Assembly (NCBI RefSeq): GCF_001436555.1
Contig: NZ_AYZR01000009.1
Span: forward strand, 1-64,000
Source: Lentilactobacillus senioris DSM 24302 = JCM 17472
GTDB taxonomy: Bacteria; Bacillota; Bacilli; Lactobacillales; Lactobacillaceae
DNA: 64,000 nucleotides
Direction of reading: 5' to 3'
Shown: positions 1 to 8,290 of the stretch, piece after piece
How the letters are laid out: every line of letters begins with the position of its first letter
How positions within the stretch are numbered: the first letter of the stretch is position 1
The notes under the pieces: model-generated
Told to the model about the DNA's origin: nothing
Databases searched by the model: none
The model's input: the letters and a program-made list of their open reading frames with translations, nothing else
Position numbers and translations under genes: made by a program

Positions 1-14
1 TTTTCATCGAATAT

Positions 15-32
15 TTTGTTCAGTTTTCAAAG
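15..32 (-). promoter_or_regulatory. rRNA leader conserved box
   Basis: On the minus strand this reads CTTTGAAAACTGAACAAA, the conserved leader segment found ahead of 16S rRNA in Bacilli. It lies about 60 bases downstream of the rrn promoter, as expected for antitermination and processing signals. No mature rRNA sequence is in the window. Confidence 0.75.
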
Positions 33-81
33 GTCTACTACTTGTCGTAAGCGCTTCGTATCAGCTCTTGACAACTATTTA

Positions 82-110
82 AATATATCATGTCGATCAA
101 GATAAGTCAA
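82..110 (-). promoter_or_regulatory. rrn operon promoter
   Basis: On the minus strand a -35 TTGACT (105-110) is separated by exactly 17 bases from a -10 TATATT (82-87), and the -35 is preceded by AAAAGTTG. The layout closely matches the Bacillus subtilis rrn P2 promoters. It fires toward position 1, so a 16S rRNA gene should begin just outside the window. Confidence 0.85.
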
Positions 111-210
111 CAACTTTTTTCAATTAATTTTTTAATTTCAAATCGTCGTTTGTCTTACCTCTCAAGCAACGAGATTAATATTACAGAATAAATCGCCATT
201 CGTCAAGTAC

Positions 211-242
211 AAAAAAGAGATAAGTTTATAACTTATCTCTTT
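211..242 (-). terminator. intrinsic terminator of the LTA operon
   Basis: An 11-bp stem (AAGAGATAAGT with its complement) is followed on the minus strand by six T. It lies about 20 bases past the ltaS stop codon and separates the operon from the rrn promoter. Confidence 0.85.
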
Positions 243-261
243 ACTTGATTATTCAATTAAA

Positions 262-2322
262 CTATTTCAGTTCTGGTGCATCTGTCTTATATAGGTTCAT
301 TGTTGATTTACCGCTGTTTTCGGCTTCAATACTAGTTGGCTTTTCTTTTTGAGACTTCTTCAAATTGTCCAAAGCATTCGTGTATTTATACGTAAAATCT
401 TTTGAATCAACAGGTTTAAATCCCTTTGGAGTATAGAAACGGAGCAAATCTCCGTAAATTACCCTATCAGATAACGATAATTCTGTTGTGATATGGTTTT
501 GGATACTATTGATTTCTTTTTGCTGAGAAGTAGTTGGAGTAATCTTCTTGCCTGTCTTAGTTAGATAAACAGTACTTCCCACCTTCGTATACTTAGGCGT
601 AACAAAGTCACCATTTCTAAACGCTACTCTTTGATCATGTTGTTTAGAAAGCAAATCCGTCCCAAATTGAATAGTATTGTTGTTATTATCTCCTAACAAG
701 TGAAGCAATGTTGGCAAAACATCAATTTCTCCACCATAGGTATGGTTAATTCCACCTTTAAGCCCCTTGGAATAGATCATAAAAGGAACTTTTTGGAACT
801 GAGCCAAATCATAGCTAGTAATCGTCTTCTTATGCAACAATTGTGCAATGGCCGGACGATGGTTATTAGAGATTCCATAATGGTCACCATACAGAACAAT
901 CATACTATTATCCATTAAGCCCGTCTTCTTCAGATACTGCATGAATTCGGCAAAGGCCTCATCTAGATAATGGGCAGTCTGTACGTACGGATCTACAGTT
1001 TTGTCACCAGTTTTAGTAGCTGGAAAATCAATGTTTTGCTTATCCAGCTCATATGGATAGTGGTTAGTTAAGGTAATTAGCTTAGCATAAAATGGTTGTG
1101 GTAATTGTTGCAGATAGTTAGCAGAGTCCTTAAAGAAGATCTTATCCTTTAGACCGTAGCCAACACTATAAGATGGCTTAGTCTTATAGTACTCTGAGCT
1201 AAAGAAGTACTCATAACCCCAAGACTTATAGGTACTATCCCGATTCCAAAAACTAGGTACATCCCCATGGAATGCAGCCGTAGTGTAACCCTTTTGATCC
1301 AAGATTGCCGGTGCTGCTTGGAAAGTATTTTGACTACCATAAGTGGTCATGGCCGATCCCTGTGGTAAACCATAAAGAGAATTTTCCAACATCATTTCTG
1401 CATCGGAAGTCTTCCCTTGGGCAACTTGGTTATAAAAATTATCAAATCCTATGGTATTTTTGTTGTGATAAAACTTATTTAGTGTTGGTGTAACTTCTTT
1501 ACCATTCACTTTGTAATCAATCAAAAACTGCTGGAAACTTTCCAGATGAATAATAAAAACGTTCTTTCCCTTAGCTTTACCAAAGTACTTAATATTGGAG
1601 GCCGCCCGATTATTCTTTAGATACTTCAAAATACTATTCATGTCACTGGCTTTGGCCTGAGACCGGGTTGCCGATTCCTTTTGAGTTTGATAGGCACTAA
1701 AGGCTGCATACTCATTTAAGCCCAAATATTTAACAATATAGTTGTTATCAAACGTTCTCGTTAATAAGCCAGAACGATCAGTACTTGCGAGAGCATATTC
1801 TCCACCCATTAAAGCAAATGAGGCTAAAGAAACTGCGAAAGCCTTCCATTTCTTAAATGGTCGGTGATCCACTTTAATTACTCTAGCAATTAATAAAATG
1901 ATTAGAATTACTATATCTATATACACAAAGAAATCACTAGCATGCAAAATTTCCATCAGGCTTTTGCCAAGGTTATTTTGAACGTTACCGCTCCCTTTGA
2001 TAATTCCCATTGATAGGAAATCCGAAAACTCTCGGTAATAGACGATATTAGCAAAAATCCAAGTACTTTCGATGAAATCAACAATCATCAATAACCAATA
2101 CTTCAATTTTCCATTAAAGTATAAAGCAATGCCAAACGTTAACAGAGCAGCCGGAATTGCGTTAATCGCCAGAATAAACTCCTGAAGGGAGCCCTTTGTC
2201 CCAAGGGTAAACTTAGTCTGGTATGCTATATAAGTTTTTAAACAAAATAAGAACACCACTAAAAGGTAAAAACCCCAAGTGGTATTAAAAATACTTCCAA
2301 AGTGTTTCTTCTTTTCAGACAT
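262..2322 (-). CDS. ltaS: lipoteichoic acid synthase (LtaS family)
   Basis: This polytopic membrane sulfatase-fold enzyme is predicted to transfer glycerol phosphate from phosphatidylglycerol onto a glycolipid anchor, polymerising lipoteichoic acid outside the membrane. Five or so hydrophobic segments fill the first 180 residues and the extracellular catalytic domain follows. The catalytic threonine is in QGKTSDAEMM (Thr305), and YGDHYG and HGD metal-site motifs are present. I start at the ATG at 2322 because a GGAGG lies 7 bases upstream; the longer reading frame from 2343 runs through that ribosome-binding site. It is last in an operon with lafA, lafB and a flippase-like gene, and a terminator follows. 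LtaS rather than a primase paralogue is inferred from the operon. Confidence 0.88.
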   Translation of the reverse strand: MSEKKKHFGSIFNTTWGFYLLVVFLFCLKTYIAYQTKFTLGTKGSLQEFILAINAIPAALLTFGIALYFNGKLKYWLLMIVDFIESTWIFANIVYYREFSDFLSMGIIKGSGNVQNNLGKSLMEILHASDFFVYIDIVILIILLIARVIKVDHRPFKKWKAFAVSLASFALMGGEYALASTDRSGLLTRTFDNNYIVKYLGLNEYAAFSAYQTQKESATRSQAKASDMNSILKYLKNNRAASNIKYFGKAKGKNVFIIHLESFQQFLIDYKVNGKEVTPTLNKFYHNKNTIGFDNFYNQVAQGKTSDAEMMLENSLYGLPQGSAMTTYGSQNTFQAAPAILDQKGYTTAAFHGDVPSFWNRDSTYKSWGYEYFFSSEYYKTKPSYSVGYGLKDKIFFKDSANYLQQLPQPFYAKLITLTNHYPYELDKQNIDFPATKTGDKTVDPYVQTAHYLDEAFAEFMQYLKKTGLMDNSMIVLYGDHYGISNNHRPAIAQLLHKKTITSYDLAQFQKVPFMIYSKGLKGGINHTYGGEIDVLPTLLHLLGDNNNNTIQFGTDLLSKQHDQRVAFRNGDFVTPKYTKVGSTVYLTKTGKKITPTTSQQKEINSIQNHITTELSLSDRVIYGDLLRFYTPKGFKPVDSKDFTYKYTNALDNLKKSQKEKPTSIEAENSGKSTMNLYKTDAPELK

Positions 2323-2359
2323 TCCGGTTCCTCCAAAAACCAATTAACTCCCCTGCTCG

Positions 2360-3382
2360 CTATTGATCAGGATCATTAACCTTATCAGGTTTGATAACCA
2401 GGGCCACAGCCCCCGCAATCAATCCAAAATAATACGTAATTAAACGCCATAAAAGCATCGCTAAGACCATTTTGCTACTGCTGGTAATGTAACTATGAAA
2501 TAAAGATTCAAAGCTAAATTCCGCCCCTCCTGATCCACCAGGGATGGGAAACAACGAAATAATCATAACAATCATCACGTGTAAACTAACAATCATCACT
2601 ACATTGGCGTTCGTATATCCCAATGATAGCATTATGAAATACGGAATTAGATAATAAAACAATAATTGACAAAAAGTTAATACAATTACTTTTAATAGTA
2701 ATTTCCATTGTCGACCAATTCTTACACTTTCCAAATAAAGGTTATCAATTTTTTCTGCCATGGTCCCTTGTAAATTGGCATACCGATCAGCAGAAATAAA
2801 CCATTTAACTGGATAAAGGACTACCTTAGCTGCTTTTTTAGTAAATTGGGGTTTAAACATTACTAATAAGAGCCCCACAATTACAGCAAAGTGAATTAAG
2901 AAACCAAACAGCACGAACCAGGCTAAAAATTGCATTTTTTCAATCACATATTGAAAGCCAATTATTAAACTTAAGAAAAAGTTGATCACAATCATACCCT
3001 GATAAACAACAAACTTCATCAAAAGCGCCGAACTAGCCCGTCCCGCATCAATTCCGGTTTGCATCATTACAAATAGCTGTCCTGGTTGACCTCCAGAAGA
3101 AAACGGCGTAATACCATTAAATAATTGTTCTACTAACGGTACCCGTAGTGCATCCTTAAAGGTAAAGCCCTTAATACGATTAGAAATTAAAACCTTCGTA
3201 ATAAAGGTTTCAAACAGTAGATACAAACAAATACATAAAAATGCGACTAATAGCCACCACCAATTAATGGTCTGCATATCTTTAACCAGGGCCGATAATT
3301 TCACGTTTCTCATGGAATAACCAAAAATAGCAATTCCAATTAATAACATCACCGCAAACGTAATTTTATTTCTTCGAGACAT
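2360..3382 (-). CDS. flippase-like integral membrane protein (UPF0104 / MprF N-domain family)
   Basis: The 340-residue protein has about eight transmembrane segments and the family signature PFSSGGQPGQ (around residue 95) and PIPGGSGGAE (around 285). These are typical of the lysylphosphatidylglycerol synthetase/flippase fold, without the C-terminal aminoacyltransferase domain of full MprF. The start overlaps the end of lafB by 17 bases and has an AAGGA 8 bases upstream, which indicates translational coupling. Because the neighbours make a diglycosyl lipid and an LTA polymerase, it may move the glycolipid anchor across the membrane, a job done by the unrelated LtaA in Staphylococcus. That role is inference; the family is functionally diverse. 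Confidence 0.8.
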   Translation of the reverse strand: MSRRNKITFAVMLLIGIAIFGYSMRNVKLSALVKDMQTINWWWLLVAFLCICLYLLFETFITKVLISNRIKGFTFKDALRVPLVEQLFNGITPFSSGGQPGQLFVMMQTGIDAGRASSALLMKFVVYQGMIVINFFLSLIIGFQYVIEKMQFLAWFVLFGFLIHFAVIVGLLLVMFKPQFTKKAAKVVLYPVKWFISADRYANLQGTMAEKIDNLYLESVRIGRQWKLLLKVIVLTFCQLLFYYLIPYFIMLSLGYTNANVVMIVSLHVMIVMIISLFPIPGGSGGAEFSFESLFHSYITSSSKMVLAMLLWRLITYYFGLIAGAVALVIKPDKVNDPDQ

Positions 3383-4409
3383 AACGTTTATCCTTAGCCT
3401 GTTTAGTATAAAAATCGTACCAAGTTTGAGCTAAATGATCCTCTGAGTAACGTTGAGCAGCTTTTTTAGACCGTTGTTGCAAGTCCAATAAAGCATCATG
3501 ATCAATGATCAAGCGGTGAAGTTGATCATTCATATCACTTTCATTACTGGTAGGAACGTAATAACCATCAATAATTGATTCATACAAGGTTAAATTTCTT
3601 AACATTACAGGTGTATGCGTAGAAAACGCCTCTAGGACTGACATTGGGAACAATTCATTATATGAAGGCAATAGGAATAAATCCGCCATATTATAGTAAT
3701 CCACAATTTTGTCTCGAGGTACGATTCCTGGAAAACTTAGGTTGGCTGGTGGATTTTGTACCACTCGTTCTAATTCTGCGTAACCCGCGGTCATCTTGCC
3801 AAACGAAAAACCACCTGTCCAAACAAATTGAACATCTGGGTTGTCTTGTGCCAACTTGATAAAGTCCAAAACACCCTTTCTAGTTTGAATTTGACCGCTA
3901 CCTAGCACCATAAACGCATCGGAAGAATATCCGTATTGTTTACGCAGTGCTTGTTTTTGGTCACTATCAACCGGATAAAATGACTTGGGATCTACAAAGT
4001 TAGGAATATAGGTAATTTTTTGTTCATCAATACCATAAGCCACTAATTTAGGAATAAATGTGGGGTTTACCACCACGATGTGATCCATCCGTTTGTAAAA
4101 AGCAATTACATATTTGTAAAAAAGCCCCCTAAACGGCTGCGGAATTTTTAAACTTCCTTCTAAGGTTTCGGGTAAAAAGTGAACGTAGCCGATCTTTTTA
4201 CCTCTACCAGGTAGAAAGGTAGACATATAAAAGCTTGGATTAATAGTGTGATAATGGGAAATATCGGCTCTGTGACCATAGTCATTAATAGTGATCTTAA
4301 ATTGCCCATTAAAATGACTTCGCAGCATCTTAACTAATTCAACATATGCACTCCCTACCCCCTGACCTTTAACCTTGTCAGCGGTAGAAAACATATTAAT
4401 TTTTAACAT
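3366..4409 (-). CDS. lafB: family 4 glycosyltransferase, probable second glycolipid anchor transferase
   Basis: This GT-B fold glycosyltransferase (347 residues) resembles LafB, which adds the second sugar to monoglucosyl-diacylglycerol to make the diglycosyl anchor of lipoteichoic acid. The C-terminal half has GSGQIQTRKG at the donor site and an E-x7-E motif in NELFPMSVLE (around residue 255). No signal peptide is seen; such enzymes work at the cytoplasmic membrane face. The start is supported by GGAG 7 bases upstream. It lies 14 bases after lafA and overlaps the flippase-like gene. The sugar transferred (glucose or galactose) cannot be told from sequence. Confidence 0.82.
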   Translation of the reverse strand: MLKINMFSTADKVKGQGVGSAYVELVKMLRSHFNGQFKITINDYGHRADISHYHTINPSFYMSTFLPGRGKKIGYVHFLPETLEGSLKIPQPFRGLFYKYVIAFYKRMDHIVVVNPTFIPKLVAYGIDEQKITYIPNFVDPKSFYPVDSDQKQALRKQYGYSSDAFMVLGSGQIQTRKGVLDFIKLAQDNPDVQFVWTGGFSFGKMTAGYAELERVVQNPPANLSFPGIVPRDKIVDYYNMADLFLLPSYNELFPMSVLEAFSTHTPVMLRNLTLYESIIDGYYVPTSNESDMNDQLHRLIIDHDALLDLQQRSKKAAQRYSEDHLAQTWYDFYTKQAKDKRYVSKK

Positions 4410-4423
4410 CTAAAAACTCCGTT

Positions 4424-5617
4424 CTAATCTTCTGTAATATCAACTGGTTTTTTGGCTTCCGCTAATTCCTGATTGATTTGAAGTTCACGATAAAAATCAG
4501 CAACTCGATTAGCAAAAGTCGTTGCAGAAATGGCGTCGATTTTCTTTTGCAATACTTTTTTAACTTTAGGATCAGTTGCATCAACTGGTTCTTTTAAATA
4601 ATGAACTATATTGGAGATAAACTCCTCTTGAGAGGTGAAGGTTTTGCCTAGTGAATCAGCATTAATTAGATCGTCTGTATACGGACTAGACTTAACCACT
4701 ACTGGTATCCCAGCAGCCATTGCTTCTATATATGTTAATCCTTGTGATTCTGATTCAGAAGCGGACACAAAGACATCCGCAGCTTGGTAAAAAGCATTAA
4801 CGTTATCGTTACTGATCTCACCAGTGAAAATAACACTTTGAGTTAATTTTTCGTCAGCTACTTGTTGCTTAAGATCATCGACTGCTGGTCCATCCCCTAC
4901 AATCATTAAAACGGCGTTTGGTACCTGTTGTAGAATTGCTGGAAAATCACTAATAACGGCAGCAATGTTTTTTTCGTAAGCCAAGCGACTGACAGACAAC
5001 ATAATCGGTGTATCGTCCTTTAGGCCATATTGTTGACGAACATCAACATCACTTTTTCCCGCAAATAAACCAACATCAATTCCGGTCGGAATAATACGAA
5101 ATTCGCTTTTTACTCCGTAATTAGTTAGCGTATCTAATACCCGGTTACTAGGAGCAATCACACCGGACATGTTGTGACAAAATGCCAAGGTACCTTCTTT
5201 AACGTGAATTGGTTTTAATAGCTTTCCATTAGCCACATAATGTAAATAATCTTCATACATTGTGTGATAAGTATGCACACAAGGAATATTCAAATTGCGC
5301 GCAACGAACTTACCGATCATCCCCATCGAAAATTCAGTCTGCGTGTGTACAATATCTAAATGAAGCTCTTTGGCAATTTCATAAGCTTGAAATAACCCTC
5401 GAAATGCAATTCTGCGATCAGTAAAAGAAACAAATGGAATGCTACTAAACCGAAAAATATTTTCTTCTTTAGCATCCTTATCTACGTGTGGATCGGTCGT
5501 TGTAAAAATATAGACTTGGTGTCCCTGACGGGTAAGCTCATTTCTAAGTGTTTTGATCGAAGTGGCTACCCCACTAACTTGGGGAAAATATGTATCTGTA
5601 AATAGTCCAATATTCAA
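4424..5617 (-). CDS. lafA: 1,2-diacylglycerol 3-alpha-glucosyltransferase
   Basis: This GT4 enzyme (397 residues) is predicted to move glucose from UDP-glucose to diacylglycerol, the first step of glycolipid anchor synthesis. The N-terminus LFTDTYFPQVSGVATSI is characteristic of the LafA/Ypf type, and the donor site carries E-x7-E in SESQGLTYIEAMAAG (around residue 300). The start codon is TTG, with a GAGAGGGG 9 bases upstream; no ATG is placed better. It is the first gene of lafA-lafB-flippase-ltaS and has its own promoter at 5673-5701. The dagK product elsewhere in the window works on the same lipid pool. Confidence 0.85.
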   Translation of the reverse strand: MNIGLFTDTYFPQVSGVATSIKTLRNELTRQGHQVYIFTTTDPHVDKDAKEENIFRFSSIPFVSFTDRRIAFRGLFQAYEIAKELHLDIVHTQTEFSMGMIGKFVARNLNIPCVHTYHTMYEDYLHYVANGKLLKPIHVKEGTLAFCHNMSGVIAPSNRVLDTLTNYGVKSEFRIIPTGIDVGLFAGKSDVDVRQQYGLKDDTPIMLSVSRLAYEKNIAAVISDFPAILQQVPNAVLMIVGDGPAVDDLKQQVADEKLTQSVIFTGEISNDNVNAFYQAADVFVSASESESQGLTYIEAMAAGIPVVVKSSPYTDDLINADSLGKTFTSQEEFISNIVHYLKEPVDATDPKVKKVLQKKIDAISATTFANRVADFYRELQINQELAEAKKPVDITED

Positions 5618-5672
5618 AAAAAGCGCCCCTCTCGTCGTTTTTTATTGATTTCACTTCATGTTAACCAGTGTA

Positions 5673-5701
5673 ATTATATTTGTTTGAAACATTGAATGCA
5701 A
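5673..5701 (-). promoter_or_regulatory. promoter of the lafA operon
   Basis: TTGCAT (5696-5701) and a perfect TATAAT (5673-5678) are 17 bases apart on the minus strand, about 50 bases upstream of lafA. Confidence 0.75.
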
Positions 5702-5773
5702 ACACCTTAACCATAGCTTAAATATAAACTTCTTAAAGCTCCAATTAATAAGTACTAATTGAAAAATTAATTG

Positions 5774-5819
5774 CAAAAAAAGCGTACTAAAAGGTTTTCT
5801 GCCTCTTAATACGCTTTTA
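5774..5819 (-). terminator. terminator after ptsI
   Basis: The minus strand carries AAAAGCGTATTAAGAGG pairing with CCTTTTAGTACGCTTTT, a stem of about 17 bp including two G-U pairs, followed by a T-tract. It lies just past the ptsI stop codon. Confidence 0.85.
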
Positions 5820-5830
5820 ATAATTTTTGG

Positions 5831-7555
5831 TTAGTTTATTTCTGATACAGTTTCTTCCACTTTTTGCTTAACATCTTCGTTAGTTTCAGCTTCAGTAACT
5901 GCCCAATCTGCTAATGCCTTCATTTGACTTGAATCTAGGCGCTTAATCAATGAGCGGGTCTTCAAGATTGAAGTAGCACTCATTGAAAATTCGTCTAGTC
6001 CCATGCCCAATAGGATCGGCACTGCAATTTGGTCACCAGCCATTTCTCCACACATACATGCAATTTTACCTTCAGCATGACAAGCATCTACTACTCGTTT
6101 AACTAATCTTAAAATTGATGGGTTGTATGGTTGGTACAAATAGGAAACCCGTTCATTGCCTCGATCAGCAGCCATTGAATATTGAATTAGATCATTAGTT
6201 CCAATACTCATAAAGTCAACTTCTCGAGCAAATTTATCAGCTAAGACAGCGGAAGCAGGAATTTCAATCATAATACCTAATTTAATATCCCCCACTGGTT
6301 GCCCAGCATCCACTAATTTTTGCCGTTCTTCCAAATAAATTTGCTTAGCTTGTCTGAATTCATTCAAGGTAGCAATCATTGGGAACATGATCCACAATTG
6401 ACCAAAATTAGAAGCTCTTAAGAGAGCTCTTAATTGAGTTCTAAAAATTTCGGTCCGGTCTAAACTAATTCGAATAGCCCGATAGCCTAAGAAAGGATTC
6501 ATTTCTTCTGGTAATGGTAAGTATGGTAGTTCTTTATCTCCACCAATATCCATAGTCCGAATAACTACAGGTTTACCTTCCATACCTTCAACTACTTCTT
6601 TATAAGCTTCGAATTGATCATCTTCTGATGGCAATTCGTTAGAATCCATGTATAAGAACTCAGTACGGTAAAGCCCAATTCCCTCAGCGCCATTCTCTAA
6701 AACTCCAGGAAGATCTTTAGGAGTTCCGATATTAGCTGCCAAAATTGGGTGCTTACCATCTTTAGATGTAGTTTGTTCTGATTTCAACTTTTGCCATTCA
6801 GCCTTTTCAGCTAAATAAGCCGTTTGCTTCTTCTGGTATTGTGCAACTTGTTCAGCAGTAGGCTCAACAATGACGTCACCAGTTAAACCGTCAACGATAA
6901 CATTTTGATCTTCGTTAATCAATTCAGTTGCTTGTTCCGAGCCAACAACGGCAGGAATTTCCAACGTTCTGGACATAATCGCAGAATGAGAAGTTCTCCC
7001 ACCTAAATCAGCTACAATCCCTTTAACAAACTGCCGATCAAATTGAGCAGTATCACTAGGGGTTAAATCGTGAGCAATAATAACAACCTCATGGTCAATT
7101 AACGCTGGGTCTGGTAATGCAACTCCTAATAAGTGACTCATTACTCGTTTGGTAACATCAGCCACATCAGAAGCCCGCTGTTGCATATATTCATTGTCGT
7201 CCATTCCTTGGAAAATTTGGATATATCCGTCGGTAATTGACTTCAACGCTGCTTCAGCGTTTTCTTGCTTATCAGTTATTTCAGTATTAATTTGTTTAAT
7301 CATTTCTGGGTCGGACAGAATTGTAATATGTGCCTCGAAAACTTCCGCTTCATCTTCGCCTAAGTTGCTCTTAGCTTTTTCTTTGATAGTTTCCAATTCT
7401 GATTTCGACGCATCAAATGCATCATTAAGTCGCAAAATCTCTTTTTGAGGGTCAGAAATCGTCTGAGTATCAAAACTAAGATCGGGTTCGACTAACCGGA
7501 AAGCAGGCGCAATTGCTACTCCATCACTCGCAGCAATTCCCTTTAGCTTCTCCAT
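5831..7555 (-). CDS. ptsI: phosphoenolpyruvate-protein phosphotransferase (Enzyme I)
   Basis: Enzyme I takes phosphate from phosphoenolpyruvate and passes it to HPr, driving all PTS sugar uptake. The 574-residue length is normal. The phospho-accepting histidine is in [12 protein letters not shown] (around residue 190), and the C-terminal PEP-binding half has GTNDL and the catalytic cysteine in [10 protein letters not shown] (around 503). It starts 2 bases after the ptsH stop, so the two are one operon, and a terminator follows. It is a cytosolic dimer in known relatives. Confidence 0.97.
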   Translation of the reverse strand: MEKLKGIAASDGVAIAPAFRLVEPDLSFDTQTISDPQKEILRLNDAFDASKSELETIKEKAKSNLGEDEAEVFEAHITILSDPEMIKQINTEITDKQENAEAALKSITDGYIQIFQGMDDNEYMQQRASDVADVTKRVMSHLLGVALPDPALIDHEVVIIAHDLTPSDTAQFDRQFVKGIVADLGGRTSHSAIMSRTLEIPAVVGSEQATELINEDQNVIVDGLTGDVIVEPTAEQVAQYQKKQTAYLAEKAEWQKLKSEQTTSKDGKHPILAANIGTPKDLPGVLENGAEGIGLYRTEFLYMDSNELPSEDDQFEAYKEVVEGMEGKPVVIRTMDIGGDKELPYLPLPEEMNPFLGYRAIRISLDRTEIFRTQLRALLRASNFGQLWIMFPMIATLNEFRQAKQIYLEERQKLVDAGQPVGDIKLGIMIEIPASAVLADKFAREVDFMSIGTNDLIQYSMAADRGNERVSYLYQPYNPSILRLVKRVVDACHAEGKIACMCGEMAGDQIAVPILLGMGLDEFSMSATSILKTRSLIKRLDSSQMKALADWAVTEAETNEDVKQKVEETVSEIN

Positions 7556-7557
7556 AA

Positions 7558-7824
7558 TTAATCAGATAAACCTTCTTTTTGCATAGTTTCGCTAATTGCT
7601 TCAATAGCGTCTTTTTCATCATCACCATCAGCGGTAATTGTTACTTCGGCGTTTTGGCCAACACCAAGTGACATAACGCCCATAATGGACTTCAAGTTAA
7701 CTGACTTGTCTTGATATTGCAAAGTAATATCTGAGTTGAATTTACTTGCAGTTTGAACTAATAAAGTAGCAGGACGAGCGTGAATCCCTGTTTCGGCAAT
7801 AATCTTAAAATCTTTCTTTTCCAT
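7558..7824 (-). CDS. ptsH: phosphocarrier protein HPr
   Basis: HPr (88 residues) relays phosphate from Enzyme I to sugar-specific EII proteins. His15 is in GIHARPA and the regulatory Ser46, target of HPr kinase, is in [11 protein letters not shown]-Ser-HPr is the CcpA co-repressor in Firmicutes. I use the ATG at 7824: it gives the family length and puts AGGAG 10 bases upstream, whereas the ATG at 7833 would sit against the ribosome-binding site. A possible weak catabolite-responsive element (TGAAAGCGGTTGAT, 7936-7949, two mismatches) lies upstream. Confidence 0.96.
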   Translation of the reverse strand: MEKKDFKIIAETGIHARPATLLVQTASKFNSDITLQYQDKSVNLKSIMGVMSLGVGQNAEVTITADGDDEKDAIEAISETMQKEGLSD

Positions 7825-7867
7825 TTGAATCATTCTCCTCTAAATTAAAATTAGTGAAAGAACGGCA

Positions 7868-7895
7868 ACTATACAGTTGAAATCTTTCTTACAAA
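7868..7895 (-). promoter_or_regulatory. putative ptsHI promoter
   Basis: TTTGTA (7890-7895) and TATAGT (7868-7873), 16 bases apart, lie about 45 bases upstream of ptsH. Both hexamers are imperfect. Confidence 0.5.
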
Positions 7896-7963
7896 CTTAA
7901 GAATATCAATTATTTGATGAAAATACAAGCATTTCATCAACCGCTTTCATGACTTTGAGCAAA

Positions 7964-8152
7964 CTATTTGGGGCCATTTTCAAAATGATAAACAATTATT
8001 CCATTTGCTTGGGCTTCTCCCACTATCTTTTTGCGAGACTCAAAGTTCATATATGCTGATTGAAATTCCATGAATTCGTCAGTAGTAATCTGTAAAGTTG
8101 CTAACTCTCCACTAGCCAATTGACGTAAAAGTTCCGCATAATCTTTTTGCAT
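7964..8152 (-). CDS. small conserved-looking protein of unknown function
   Basis: The 62-residue product is predicted to be cytosolic, with a helical N-terminal half (KDYAELLRQLASGEL) and a short strand near the end (GIIVYHFENG). It has no cysteine and no membrane segment. A GGGAG lies 10 bases upstream of the ATG. It is divergent from clpE and upstream of ptsHI on the same strand, but a gap of about 140 bases with the putative ptsH promoter separates it from ptsH. The codons and ribosome-binding site look real. I do not recognise a function. Confidence 0.65.
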   Translation of the reverse strand: MQKDYAELLRQLASGELATLQITTDEFMEFQSAYMNFESRKKIVGEAQANGIIVYHFENGPK

Positions 8153-8191
8153 TCCTTATTTTCTCCCATTTAAAATTTTTAATCAAATTAC

Positions 8192-8219
8192 TTGATTCTA
8201 ACCTAGCACGTTGTATAAT
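8192..8219 (+). promoter_or_regulatory. clpE promoter
   Basis: TTGATT (8192-8197) and a perfect TATAAT (8214-8219) are 16 bases apart. The predicted start of transcription falls at the edge of the CtsR box. Confidence 0.8.
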
Positions 8220-8228
8220 ATCTTCAAA

Positions 8229-8245
8229 GGTCAAAGAAGGTCAGT
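8229..8245 (+). promoter_or_regulatory. CtsR operator
   Basis: GGTCAAA-GAA-GGTCAGT matches the CtsR direct heptad repeat (GGTCAAA-N3-GGTCAAA) with two changes in the second heptad. It sits immediately after the -10 box, where binding would block transcription; heat or protein stress relieves CtsR in relatives. Confidence 0.85.
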
Positions 8246-8290
8246 CTTTTTCTTTGACTTTATTCCATTATAAGAGGAGGACGACAGTTA

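Noticed and set aside
262-2343. Longer ltaS start at 2343
   Set aside because: That start is followed by the ribosome-binding site GGAGG of the internal ATG at 2322, and the extra residues MVFGGTG translate that site.
7149-7448. A 99-codon plus-strand frame inside ptsI
   Set aside because: Shadow of the ptsI codons; no start signal and no recognisable domain.
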